This document shows positions 21,940 to 33,082 of a stretch of DNA of 64,000 nt, piece after piece. A model generated the notes under the pieces. It was not told the origin of the DNA. It made no database searches and saw nothing but the letters and a program-made list of their open reading frames with translations. Source of the DNA: Nemertoderma westbladi (lineage: Eukaryota; Xenacoelomorpha; Nemertodermatida; Nemertodermatidae); contig JAUCBJ010000630.1 of NCBI GenBank assembly GCA_032718475.1, positions 56,937 to 120,936 of the forward strand. The letters are read 5' to 3'. The position numbers and the translations under genes were made by a program. Position 1 is the first letter of the stretch. Every line of letters begins with the position of its first letter.

Positions 21940-22580
21940 TTTTAATCCACGCACTGATCTCTAGCAAACTAGATTACAACAACGCGTTATATTATGGTCT
22001 TCCTTGGAAGGTAGTTAAAAAGTTGCAGTATGTCCAGAATTCTGCCGCACGCCTGCTAACAGGAACACGCAAAAGAGACCACATTACACCGGTGTTGAAA
22101 GAGCTACATTGGCTACCTATTCTACGCCGGATCGATTTCAAGATTGCGCTAATGACCTATAAATGTATTCACAACATCGGCCTAACGTGAACTACGTTCC
22201 GCTGAACTGACCCTTCTTAGCGTTCCTAAATTCAATCTTGCAAGCTATGGTAAACGTTCTTTCGCGGTAGCTGCACCAACAATTTGGAACTCACTTCCCA
22301 TCAACATTCGCCGATCTCCCTCGATAGAAATATTTAAGAAACTATTAAAGACGCATTTATTCAAAATGGAATTCCAATGATTATAATTACATATTTTTAA
22401 CATGAATTATAATCTCACGTTTCTCAAGTGAACTCATGTCTTCAGTTGTGTTTTTAATTATGTTTTTAACTCTTTTAATTCAGTTCATACAGTGATTGGT
22501 TTTTATTAATTTTAAGATTATGTGTAACGTGCGCCTTTGACCACTACGTAAAGGGTGCGATATAAATTTATATATTATGA
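21940..22580 (+). pseudogene. CR1/L2-like LINE 3' end
   Basis: It reads as LQYVQNSAARLLTGTRKRD and ELHWLPILRRIDFKI, and after a break as FTVAAPTIWNSLPINIR and LKTHLFKMEFQ. These are the typical C-terminal motifs of CR1/L2-clade reverse-transcriptase proteins. The tail GGGTGCGATATAAATTTATA resembles CR1-type 3' termini. Confidence 0.8.
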
Positions 22581-23645
22581 TTATGCTTATAACAAAACGA
22601 AATTAGATAAGCTTTAGTATATACAATAGTACAAACAATGCCAAGATTCAAATTAATTTTAATTCTAATTAAAAATGACGGAAATGGGAAAAGGTTTTCA
22701 CTTTCATACATTTCGCCCTTTAGCGGGAAGAACTGGAACTAGAACTGCATACCGATTAGTGGCGATTACCGACCCCACAAAGACACAGGATATATTCTAG
22801 CACATATCTGACAAGTTTGTCCTTGGTCGCAATACTGTAGGTTGCAAATGTGAAAGTGAAACATTTCCTGAAGACAGACTTGGCTGCTATAGTTCTACAC
22901 ATGCAGACTCGTAGACGTTGACATCATAATAGGCTGTACAGTCGTAGCAGTATGAAAGTCGGTAGGCCCTAAAGTGAAACATTTTCTGAATACAGACTCT
23001 GTTGCAACACATTCAGGCAGTCAGGCACACAAGCAAGGAATTCACTATTGTAGGCAATACCCATCAGGCATTTACTGTAGTTTTAGTATGATACCGGTAC
23101 TGGTAGTCGATAAAGTGAAACTTTTTCTAACTCCGTACCATTCCCCTTTCGACATGCAGATATGCATTACTGCATTAGGTACCGGTAGTACGGTACCGTA
23201 GTGTTTCTCGTATAGTCTGCCTGTACGGTCTGACAGTAGGTAGATTCGTAAATAACGGTAGTTGGTAGTAGGCCTATAGTTTTATTTATCATAAGTTTGA
23301 TTTCTAGAATAATGACGAGTCTGCCAGTAGGCCTAAGTCTATAAAATAACATTTTATTTTTTTTAATTAGGCCTAGGCCTACCGGTATACCTGTATACAG
23401 TAAGCTGAGAGCTAGCTAGATAGGGGTATTAGTACGTTTGAACGACACTAGCCGAACAAGCCTGAAATCAGATAAATCATGGTACCGACACCGGTATAGC
23501 AGTATTGTGAGCAATCTTGAGGATTGCGCGGGTATTATTTATTAAGTTATTTTAATGTTATTTTTATAATTTAATTTATTTATTAATGTTATGGAGTCCC
23601 TAGATGTTTATTGGATTAGGGAGGTGGTTGTAGGAAGAGTCCCTT
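22581..23645. other. Non-coding duplicated flank
   Basis: No gene was recognised. The block 23400-23548, with CTAGATAGGGGTATTAG and ACACTAGCCGAAC, recurs at 29116-29220 and 53985-54137. The remainder is AT-rich. Confidence 0.5.
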
Positions 23646-26600
23646 CCCTATAAGCATTTGACGTCTATTTTTACACCTCAACAGGTATGTGGACGTCATT
23701 TTACGTCAATTATGTTTGTTGCAAGAACTCAAAGTTTTGATGGTTGACGTAATTACGTAAAATTACGTCTTGAACACGTCTTGTTGACACGTTCCTGTAT
23801 GAGACTTATACATGGTGGATATAATTACCTAAAATGACGTCTTGATGGCACGTATCTGTGTGATACTTTTCATGTTGGAAATAATTATCTAAAATTACGT
23901 CTTGAGCACGTCTTAATGACACATCTACTTACCACTTATACCTACTGACTGACTACAGTATGAGTACAGTATATTTATATTAGTGGTGGGTATATTTTAG
24001 TTAGTTATTTATATAGGTGGTGGGTGTGAGTGGGTAGGAAAGTAATGAGGTGGGTGTGAGTGGGTAGGAAGGTTATATAGTGGGTGTGAGTGGATAGGAA
24101 GGTAATATGGTGGGTGTGAGTGGGTAGGAAGGTAATGTGGTGGGTATTGTGGGTAGGAAGGTAATGAGGTGGGTGTGAGTGGGTAGGGAGGTTATATAGT
24201 GGGTGTGAGTGGATAGGAAGGTAATATGGTGGGTGTGAGTGGGTAGGAAGGTAATGTGGTGGGTATTGTGCATTGTGGGTAGGAAGGTAATGTGGTGGGT
24301 GTGAGTGGGTAGGGAGGTAATGTGGTGGGTATTGTGGGTAGGAAGGTAATGAGGTGGGTGTGAGTGGGTAGGGAGGTTATATAGTGGGTGTGAGTGGATA
24401 GGAAGGTAATATGGTGGGTGTGAGTGGGTAGGAAGGTAATGTGGTGGGTGTGAGTGGGTAGGAAGGTAATGTGGTGGGTATTGTGGGTAGGAAGGTAATG
24501 AGGTGGGTGTGAGTGGGTAGGGAGGTTATATAGTGGGTGTGAGTGGATAGGAAGGTAATATGGTGGGTGTGAGTGGGTAGGAAGGTAATGTGGTGGGTAT
24601 TGTGGGTAGGAAGGTAATGTGGTGGGTGTGAGTGGGTAGGGAGGTAATGTGGTGGGTATTGTGGGTATGAAGGTAATATGGTGGGTGTGAGTGGGTAGGA
24701 AGGTAATATGGTGGGTGTGAGTGGGTAGGAAGGTAATATGGTGGGTGTGAGTGGGTAGGAAGGTAATGTGGTGGGTATTGTGGGTAGGAAGGTAATGTGG
24801 TGGGTGTGAGTGGGTAGGGAGGTAATGTGGTGGGTATTGTGGGTATGAAGGTAATATGGTGGGTGTGAGTGGGTAGGAAGGTAATATGGTGGGTGTGAGT
24901 GGGTAGGAAGGTAATATGGTGGGTGTGAGTGGGTATGAAGGTAATATGGTGGGTGTGAGTGGGTAGGAAGGTAATGTGGTGGGTATTGTGGGTAGGAAGG
25001 TAATGAGGTGGGTGTGAGTGGGTAGGAAGGTAATATGGTGGATGTGAGTGGGTTGGAAGGTAATGAGGTGGGTGTGAGTGGGTAGGAAGGTAATGAAGTG
25101 GGTGTGAGTGGGTAGGAAGGTAATGAGGTGGGTGTGAGTGGGTAGGGAGGTTATATAGTGGGTGTGAGTGGATAGGAAGGTAATATGGTGGGTGTGAGTG
25201 GGTAGGAAGGTAATGTGGTGGGTATTGTATTGTGGGTAGGAAGGTAATGTGGTGGGTGTGAGTGGGTAGGGAGGTAATGTGGTGGGTATTGTGGGTAGGA
25301 AGGTAATGAGGTGGGTGTGAGTGGGTAGGGAGGTTATATAGTGGGTGTGAGTGGATAGGAAGGTAATATGGTGGGTGTGAGTGGGTAGGAAGGTAATGTG
25401 GTGGGTGTGAGTGGGTAGGAAGGTGATGTGGTGGGTATTGTGGGTAGGAAGGTAATGAGGTGGGTGTGAGTGGGTAGGGAGATTATATAGTGGGTGTGAG
25501 TGGATAGGAAGGTAATATGGTGGGTGTGAGTGGGTAGGAAGGTAATGTGGTGGGTATTGTGGGTAGGAAGGTAATGTGGTGGGTGTGAGTGGGTAGGGAG
25601 GTAATGTGGTGGGTATTGTGGGTATGAAGGTAATATGGTGGGTGTGAGTGGGTAGGAAGGTAATATGGTGGGTGTGAGTGGGTAGGAAGGTAATATGGTG
25701 GGTGTGAGTGGGTATGACGGTAATATGGTGGGTGTGAGTGGGTAGGAAGGTAATATGGTGGATGTGAGTGGGTTGGAAGGTAATGAGGTGGGTGTGAGTG
25801 GGTAGGAAGGTAATGAAGTGGGTGTGAGTGGGTATGAAGGTAATATGGTGGGTGTGAGTGGGTAGGAAGGTAATATGGTGGGTGTGAGTGCGTAGGAAGG
25901 TAATGAGGTGGGTGTGAGTGGGTAGAAAGGTAATGAAGTGGGTGTGAGTGGGTAGGAAGGTAACATAGTGGTGTGAGTGGGTAGGAAGGTAATATGATGG
26001 GTGTGAGTGTGTACGAAGGTAATGAGGTGGGTGTGAGTGGGTAGGAAGGTAATATAATGGGTGTGAGTGGGTAGGAAGGTAATATGGTGGGTGTGAGTGG
26101 GTAGGAAGGTAATATGGTGGGTGTGAGTGGTGCTATTGCGCACTCTGAGTATACCACCAATGACAAGAAAATGGCCAAATTGACCCATTAGACTGAATTT
26201 TTGGACAAAATGAATCGGCGCAATCGATTTCTAGCGTATAAAATAGTCGGAAACCACTTTCAGATTAAATAGTTGAAAATAGTAAGACGCCCCTATTATC
26301 TTTGCTAATAATTTTTTCCCCTCCATCTTGTAATTTTTATATTCGTTTCCAACTCAAACTTGTGCTAAATATATCAGTACTATTTTAATTTGTGTTTATT
26401 AGTTGTTAATTAACAATTTATTCGGATATTAAATTTATCGTCCGTTGGTTACATTATATAATAATGTTTTTTCTTTATTATATAGTATGAACAAACACCG
26501 TCAAGAAAGTAAAATCAATTTCAATCATAACTGTCATGGATCTAAGCGATGTAAAAAGCGACGCGTAAGTGCTTGTGTGGTGTAGTTATTTGAATTTGGC

Positions 26601-26863
26601 GTCTGTTATTGTTACAGTACGTGTCTAGCACGTCATTTGACGTGCTTGTGTGGTGTTCCAGTGTAGTATTTGACGTCTGATGACGTAATTGACACGTGTC
26701 TAACAAGTCATTTGACATAAACTGTAGCACGTCATGGTTTGTCGTGCTCAAACACGTGTTTGACACTTCCAAAATACACGTGGCCAAGACGTCATTTTCA
26801 ACACGTTGACGTCAAATAATTACGTCGTGTCCACGTGTTTTTGACGTGTTAATGCTTATAGGG
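23646..26863. mobile_element. Terminal-inverted-repeat element rich in ACGTCA motifs, filled by a minisatellite
   Basis: The ends CCCTATAAGCATT and AATGCTTATAGGG are inverted copies. Inside both ends (23660-23935 and 26560-26850) are many TGACGT/ACGTCA and ACACGT motifs. The core is a G-rich minisatellite. No transposase and no clear target duplication were seen, so the superfamily is unknown. Confidence 0.6.
24010..26130. repeat. G-rich minisatellite (30-bp unit with 29-bp variants, about 70 copies)
   Basis: The unit is GGTGGGTGTGAGTGGGTAGG AAGGTAATAT with variants (GGTGGGTATTGTGGGTAGG; GGATAGG; TTATATAG) organised in higher-order blocks. The plus strand is nearly C-free. The long minus-strand frames (PLTPTILPSY-type) are repeat artefacts. 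Confidence 0.92.
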
Positions 26864-26982
26864 TTGTTTACCGTAGTTACCAGGTTAATTTGCTGAGTTT
26901 CAAAACCAATTCCGGTTTTTTTGTAGTTACGTCGCATGACTACGAGTTCCACTGACATCACTAAACCATCATCGGATATGTG

Positions 26983-27042
26983 GGGGGGGGGGGGGGCTGT
27001 GGTGGGGGGCCTGGGGCCTTGCCCCCCCCCCCCCCCCCCCCT
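26983..27042. repeat. Facing poly-G and poly-C tracts
   Basis: A 14-base G run, a G-rich spacer (GGTGGGGGGCCTGGGGCC) and a 20-base C run lie within 60 bases. They could form a strong hairpin or quadruplex. Confidence 0.8.
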
Positions 27043-27454
27043 AAATACGGCCCTGAAGCTACTACTATTGATTGAATGGATAGGCCCAAACTGCACAGAA
27101 GTCTTGCCAAGTTTAGTAAGGTTGTGTTTACTCAGTTAACTCTATCCCAGACAATAATCAAACATAACTGAGTTTGTAACCGCCAGCTGAATAGCTCTTC
27201 CCAGTGAATCCTATGGGAATATCTATATTGTTACTCACTGGGCCGTTCATATGTTTTATAGTTTAGTAATAATGACATTTTGGGGCTGGGATTTCTCTCG
27301 TAGCTGTAGGCAAAGCTGTTCAATTTGGAGGGACCCATCTACAGAACGTTTGTCTTCTTATAGCCAGCTCGCTGGCTTTTCTAGTTAATAAATGGTTTAA
27401 AAATAACAATATTTATTATGTAAGGAATGTAAGGAAGACATGCCTCAAGTACGT

Positions 27455-27640
27455 CGCCGAACCGTGCAACGAGCCGCCGATTTCCGCAACAGTGCAGTGG
27501 CTGGGTTTCCAGCCTCCCTTGTGCCGAGCATAACCTTGACCTTTCCCCACAAGAGTTCCGGGATGCGCTGGCCATCCGCTATGGTCGCCCCCTCGTCTCC
27601 TTTCCCAGCCGGTGCGATGGTTGTGGGGCCCCCTGAGTAA
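27455..27640 (+). pseudogene. Retroelement-derived coding remnant
   Basis: One plus frame reads WVSSLPCAEHNLDLSPQEFR and ALAIRYGRPLVSFPSRCDGCGAP. This EFRDALAIRYG..C-x2-CG pattern is familiar from repeated retroelement-associated ORFs in invertebrates. I cannot name the family. Confidence 0.45.
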
Positions 27641-28257
27641 TACAGTAATTATGAGACAGACTGGATGTCATATGGAATGAGATAAAATATATGGGTATTA
27701 AATTTAAATTTAGAGGAAATATATGGGTATTAAAAGGGCCAGAGTGGATGTGAAGTGAAATAAAATATGTATTATTAAAAGCATTATATGTCGTTATCTA
27801 TGGGTATAAATCATCTATTTATCATCGAGATGAGAGTTATTGTTTCAACAGATCATTAAGACATAGCTGCAAAACATTGTCCAGCTACAAGAATTATCAA
27901 TTGAGTAATGTTTAAATTAATGAAGTATCTCCAAAATATAACGATCAGACGAGATTTAAGCCCTAAATGGTTCGTGAAATTGATTCGCTTTAGTAGTATA
28001 TTAGCAATGTGGTACTCGGGACCAAAAGTTTTGTTCTGACTTGCATTTTTTCGGCCGCATAATATAATTGATGGCGAATTGTCTATGGAACCAGAGCACT
28101 ACTTCCCTAATGTTTATTTTATTTCGAAATAAATTAAATAGCCATTTCATGAAAGATATTTCATTAAGTGTTTGTATGTTATTGTGAAATAATTATACTT
28201 TTAATGAATAATTATTATCATATCAAACAAGTTGGCCTTTTCATTCGGGTACAGTCA

Positions 28258-28350
28258 TGAGCCGAAACGTCCAGGCCGAATCGTCCGGGCCGAAATGTCC
28301 AGGCCGAAACGTCCTGGACCTAAACGTTCGAGGCCGAAACGTCTGTATAC
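28258..28350. repeat. Short tandem repeat GGCCGAAACGTCC
   Basis: About six degenerate copies of a 13-15 bp unit (GGCCGAAACGTCCA). Confidence 0.75.
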
Positions 28351-28736
28351 CACATACGCCATCAGTACACGGTTTATATAGTTGCTAATAGCCTGGCCTT
28401 AAGATGATTCCCTTAAATTTTTATGTGTATTGTTATTGTTTATGTTTGTTGTTATGATATTAAATTTATTAAATAGAATAAAATAACTTCGCGCAGGTGC
28501 AAAACCATGCCACTGTTTAACCCTCAAAAAAAAAATGTTTCAATAATATAAAGATGCTGAGCGATTTTCTACTTAGTCACTATATAAAATTATGTGCTAT
28601 CTTATTGGTAAACTTTATTGTAGGCTCTTTCTGTCGATTTTATTACTTAGCTCTATTTATTTGTACATTGATAATGGTTTAAGTAATAAACAGAAACGTC
28701 TGCATGTATCACTATTTCGGTTCATCAGTTTATCAT

Positions 28737-29120
28737 TTATCGGTTTATCAGTATTGCTAGTATAGCGCAATGTATTGTATGTGAGTGCCGGGCAGGTTGG
28801 TAGGGTGTGGTGGGGTAGCAAAAAGGTTTTATTAGAACAGATTGCAGCTCACGCCTCTCCAGCCAAATACAATAAGTTGCTTGCTGTGTCAATGGAATTA
28901 AATAAAAGTTATGATGAATAAACAGCGCTCCGTTGCCGGAAATATGAGATACACAATTATAAAGAAAAGGTTTCGCTCGGGAATGATACAACATCGACAA
29001 GAAAGCATTAATTCTTCCTCTGATGAAAAACATCAGAGGCATCAGAGGAAGAAGTACAGGTTCTACCGAGATTCGAACTCGGATTGCAGGATTCAGAGTC
29101 CTGAGTGCTAGCCATTACAC
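28737..29120. repeat. Third, diverged copy of the SINE/tRNA-Gln block
   Basis: It matches 20820-21090 and 50870-51170 (GTGCCGGGCAGGT, AAAAGTTATGATGAA, AGCGCTCC), ending in a tRNA-Gln remnant. A local hairpin (CTTCCTCTGATG / CATCAGAGGAAG) sits at 29013-29052. Confidence 0.7.
29058..29120 (-). pseudogene. Truncated tRNA-Gln (CTG)
   Basis: It is identical to the intact genes over the first 63 plus-strand bases, but the 5' acceptor strand is missing. The break lies at an ACAC shared with the following CACTAGCCGAAC block, suggesting microhomology-mediated joining. Confidence 0.85.
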
Positions 29121-29224
29121 TAGCCGAACAAGCCTGAAATCAGATAAATCATGGTACCGGCACCGGTATAGCAGTATTGTGAGCAATCTTGAGGATTGCG
29201 CGGGTATTATTTATTAAGTTCTTG

Positions 29225-29762
29225 TGTTAGCTTATTCAATCCCGCCAACACCCCATAAAGTTATTAGCCGATAAGCAATATTGGGAGCTATGAGATTGGG
29301 CAATTAACCAACTCGTGCCAATCCCAATAAGAGTGGGAAGGAAGCACACAACAGAGGGTCAGGGGCCAAACCCCTAACCCAGAGAGAACAGGTGGAGTGA
29401 ACGGGAATACTCCACGGGGCGCCAACAAGGGTATTAACCAATCAGAGGGGGGAATGGCATCGATTGAGTAGCAGTAAGGCCACCGTGCAATATAACCAAT
29501 AACCTATTAATCAGTGATTCAGTTATCTCAGTGCAGCAGTGCTAGCGTAGGGTACAGCCAATTAGTTTAGTTAGGGGATCACGGGACTTTAGTTACCGTA
29601 TCCCGCCTTGTACACATTCACAATATATCTATATCTTATAACCTCTTATTATACACCGAACTTCAGAACTCAATTATCTTTACTTCACCCTTACACACGG
29701 CGGGGACGCGTGGACTAAATACCACACCGGATAAATCGGGATCCCTCCTGGATCCCGTCACA
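29225..29762 (+). repeat. 5' LTR of LTR element 1
   Basis: 538 bp, TG..CA ends. It pairs with the 3' LTR of the same length. Confidence 0.93.
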
Positions 29763-29840
29763 GTAACTAAATCCGAGCTGCCGCCCCAGTTAAACTCTGA
29801 GAACTACACCTAGCTAGCCGAATCATCAGCCACAAACGAG

Positions 29841-31517
29841 ATGAGTGAATCGGGCGAGACACCGACGCGGACCCCGGACGAAGACCTAACGATCCGCGAG
29901 GCCGCGACCAAACGATACAGGCCCACGACGCCGGAGCCATCGATAACGGGCGAACCGGAAGCACAGGACGAGGAGGGCCTGGAACCCGAAGTCGAGCCAA
30001 GAGAGAGAGAGAGCGAGACGGAGGGAGAGGGAGATGAGTCGACACGGGACGGAGAACGGCGCGCCGATGTCGCCGGCCAGCTACCGGCCGAGGGCGACGA
30101 GCGGCCCACCGAAACGGCGACGGTGGGGCCGACGGTGCGACGCCGGACACGAAGAGACGGAGGAGAGATCGGTACCAATGTCGCCGGCCAGCTACAGGCC
30201 GAGGGCGACGGACGGCCCACCGGAACGGCGACGGTGGAGCCGCCGGTACGACGTCGAACCCGGAGGGACGGAGGAGAGGTCGGCGACGAGGACGTCGGGG
30301 TTTCTGAGCGACTTCGACGGGCCTACAACGCGACCCGGAAGCTGATAAACGACGCCAAGAAGGAAGGGGCGAAGGTAGACGAGGTGAGACTGAGAAAGCG
30401 ACTAGGTGAGTCGGATAAACACTTAAATTACCTAATACGTTTTGGGCAGAGAGAACTGGCCGGGGAGAGAGCAGAAAGGATAGCAGGCGAACTGTTTGAA
30501 CTATGGGAGTGTGGGAGTATGGAACCTAGCGTAGCGTCAGTGTACATAGGGCCATACTTGGTCGATGCCCGGGGAGTGAAACCAGTGGGTTGGAAGGGAC
30601 CCGAAGAGGGCGAATCCGAGGTTAACACCGAGGATTCGGCCTCCTCGGTCGGAGAAAGCTCCGGAAAGGGGGAGAAAGTTAGTAGGTCGGGAAGGCGGGG
30701 GAAGTCCGTCGTAACCGATAAGTCTGCTACATCCTCCGCGAAAGAAAGAGCGGTGAGAAAAATAGGAGCCGCATACCGTCTCAGCATGGCAGAGCAAGGT
30801 CAGAGAGAAATGAAGGAACGGCTAGAGGAGGGAAGAGTGCGGTTAGAGAGGGAAACGGTATTGCTTAGAGAAACCGGAGAAAGGGCCGAAAGGGCTTTGA
30901 AAAGCCTAAGGGAGTATGATGAGATAGAGGAAAGGGAGTGTAGGGAGCGTGAAGCGAGAGAGGAAAAGGAACGCGAGGAGCGTGAGGCGAGAATGGAAAA
31001 GGAACGCAAGGAGCGTGAAGCGAGAGAGGAAAAGGAACGCGAGGAGCGTGAGGCGAGAATGGAAAAGGAACGCAAGGAGCGTGAAGCGAGAGAGGAAAAG
31101 GAACGCAAGGAGCGTGAGGCGGAACGCAAGGAACGTGAGGCGGGAATGGAAAAGGAACGCAAGGAGCGTGAGGCGAGAAAGGAAAAGGAACGCAAAGAGC
31201 GTGGGGCGAGACGAAGGGAGAGCATTAAGAGTGCCGCAGACTCGGCCATCAAGGACACCCAGGAGCGTGAGGGGATAGTGGCAAAGAGTGAAAAGGAGCG
31301 CAAGGAATTAGAGAAACGGCAGAGTGAGTATGCGAAAAATATAATTAGAGGGACGCACGAGTTGGAATACGTGCGAGTGGGACCGCCGTCTGAAACTGGG
31401 GCCGGCTCGAGTATTTTTGAGGAGCCGAGGGCCGTAGATGTATTTGTTAATACTCCACTGACAGGGACCGCACGACAGACCCGAGACTGGTGCGACCGTA
31501 CGGGCGGGGGGGGGTAA
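29841..31517 (+). CDS. Gag-like N-terminal ORF with long coiled coil (LTR element 1)
   Basis: 558 codons beginning MSESGETPTRTPDEDLTIRE. It has an acidic/proline-rich N-terminus and two arginine-rich repeats (about residues 75-150: VAGQLxAEGDxRPTxTATV). A conserved middle (LNYLIRFGQRELAGERAER) is shared with the related element at 49204-49848. A long charged repeat follows (about 365-455: EREAREEKER-type), presumably a coiled coil. The frame stops right after a nine-base G run (31506-31514), and the downstream ORF continues offset by +1. The role is probably capsid or particle assembly by analogy with Gag; the family is not recognised with certainty. Confidence 0.7.
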   Translation: MSESGETPTRTPDEDLTIREAATKRYRPTTPEPSITGEPEAQDEEGLEPEVEPRERESETEGEGDESTRDGERRADVAGQLPAEGDERPTETATVGPTVRRRTRRDGGEIGTNVAGQLQAEGDGRPTGTATVEPPVRRRTRRDGGEVGDEDVGVSERLRRAYNATRKLINDAKKEGAKVDEVRLRKRLGESDKHLNYLIRFGQRELAGERAERIAGELFELWECGSMEPSVASVYIGPYLVDARGVKPVGWKGPEEGESEVNTEDSASSVGESSGKGEKVSRSGRRGKSVVTDKSATSSAKERAVRKIGAAYRLSMAEQGQREMKERLEEGRVRLERETVLLRETGERAERALKSLREYDEIEERECREREAREEKEREEREARMEKERKEREAREEKEREEREARMEKERKEREAREEKERKEREAERKEREAGMEKERKEREARKEKERKERGARRRESIKSAADSAIKDTQEREGIVAKSEKERKELEKRQSEYAKNIIRGTHELEYVRVGPPSETGAGSSIFEEPRAVDVFVNTPLTGTARQTRDWCDRTGGGG

Positions 31518-32187
31518 TAATAATGGTACGGTAGACGTTGTTGATATTAATAGTACCGTATGGGATAACGCTAATCAAACCTTTATTACAGGAAATACTT
31601 TGCCTGGTGGTAGTAATTTAAATTTAAATCAGAACAATCCCAGTGTTAATGTAGAAAATAATCCTAATATTGATGTAGTTACGCAAAATAATTCAAATAA
31701 TCAAAATAATAACTCGAATTCGGACCTACAAAATAACTTAAATAACGCAATTACACAGAATAATTCGAATAATTCAAATAATGATCTTAGCCCGAATTTA
31801 CAAAATAATTCAGATAACGTAGTCGCGCAGAATAATACAAATGATTTTGTTTCAAATGAGCAAATTAATTCCGTTTCCAATATGGGTGAGGCTATTAATG
31901 TAAACACGTCGGGCCACGTAGTTAGTAGACAGGGAGCAGAGGGCCTGGTAGGCCACGTAGTTAGTAGACAGAGAGTAGAGGGCCTGGTAGGCCACGTAGT
32001 TGGTAGGCAGGGAGCGGAGGGCCTGGAAGGCCACGCAATAGCAGAGGGAGAGGCGGGGGTGAATAGACCCGACTGTGGTAGGGTTGATGTGTCGACTAGA
32101 GAGATATATAGTAGCGGGGCGAGAGGTAGCGAACTTAGATGTAGCGAGTGGGGGGGGGGCTACGAGCACCCCACAACAGAAAGTTAG
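31515..32187 (+). CDS. Asn-rich continuation of the Gag region (LTR element 1)
   Basis: The frame is open from the G run at 31506-31514. It is extremely asparagine-rich (NNSNNQNNNSNSD-type, about 31600-31860) and then has a threefold repeat (GHVVSRQGAEGLV). The first ATG in frame is not far from 31600, but continuity with the preceding ORF is more likely than an independent start. It ends shortly after a ten-base G run at 32150-32159. Confidence 0.5.
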
Positions 32188-33082
32188 CGGCGAGAGGGGG
32201 GGGGCAGAGAGTGTCCCACAGCCGTCAGCGGACAATGCGAGGGCCGAACAAGGTAAACCGCAACAACCGGCGACGGAGAGTAATAGGGGGATTGCGAGTA
32301 TCCCCGGCGACGTGCGATCGACCAGAGAAAGACAGGTTGACGTCGCGGGAGGGCAGACGGAGCGTCGAGCCCGATCAGAGGAGGAAAGAAGAACAGTGGG
32401 GTTTAACCGGGAGGTCGACGAGAGATCTCGTGAGCGGGAGTGTTCCACTGATAGGAGAAGAGAGGAAGAGAGTAGTAGAAGTATCGCCGCAAACGATAGA
32501 AGAACGAGGACGGACAGCGAGCCGTCGGTAGCCGAGGTGAGAACGGAGAGTCAGTGGGGTCGGACTCCGGGAGATTGCCGTCGCCCCGGAGGGATGCGAT
32601 CCGGTGAGACGCATTACGCGCCGAGAGAGGGGTACGCGATGTACCGGTACGAAGATGAAAACAGTGGAGAGGGGGGTCGAAGAGAAACTTTCCGACGGAA
32701 TATACCTACCGATCGAGAATACGGTAGCCGCAGGGAGGATTATTCGAGAAGAATAAACTTCGATCCCGAGCAACACATGCAGACTGTAGGGCATACTGTA
32801 GGTCTTACTGCACATACCGTAGGCCATACTGAGAGAGGCGATGTAGGCGATAGGATAGCGCGGACAACGGGATTAAACCCGGAAGTTGCGGAATACATAC
32901 CGGCGAGTAGGCCAGAAGCTGATAGGCCTATACCGGTACCAGCACAGCAGTATGACTACAGCATGCAGGGACATAACATATACCCAGGGGAGGGGGGAAT
33001 TATTGCGGATAGGTGTATGGGCCCCAACATATTAACATCAACCCCAGTACCAGACATACCGGTGGGGGGGGGGACAGGGTGA
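32160..33082 (+). CDS. Arg/Glu-rich Gag-region segment (LTR element 1)
   Basis: The frame is open after the second G run and reads ATSTPQQKVSGERGGAES and onward. It is rich in arginine and glutamate (ERRARSEEERRTVGFNREV) with a late GHTVGLTAHTVGHTERGD repeat. It stops just after a third G run (33064-33073). No domain was recognised; it is probably a disordered linker of the polyprotein. Confidence 0.5.

Larger units (their letters stand above)
20611..23548 (+). repeat. Segmental duplication copy A, 5' part
   Basis: It aligns in the same orientation with 50663-54137. Shared blocks include the family-2 SINE, the tRNA-Gln remnant, the family-1 SINE, the CR1-like LINE end and the GGCCTACCGGTATACC-rich flank. 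Small indels separate the copies, and copy B has a larger substitution at about 51911-52770. Confidence 0.88.
26864..28736. other. Intergenic region, mostly unassigned
   Basis: It contains an inverted G-run/C-run pair (26983-27042), a retroelement-like coding remnant (27455-27640) and a short GGCCGAAACGTCC tandem repeat (28258-28350). The rest shows no recognisable gene. Confidence 0.5.

Noticed and set aside
25334..26188. 284- and 231-codon minus-strand open frames (LPSYPLTPT-type repeats)
   Set aside because: Stop-free reading of the 30-bp minisatellite; no coding evidence beyond the repeat.
30800..31303. Minus-strand SLRSFSS-type frame
   Set aside because: Antisense shadow of the charged coiled-coil repeat in the Gag-like ORF of element 1.
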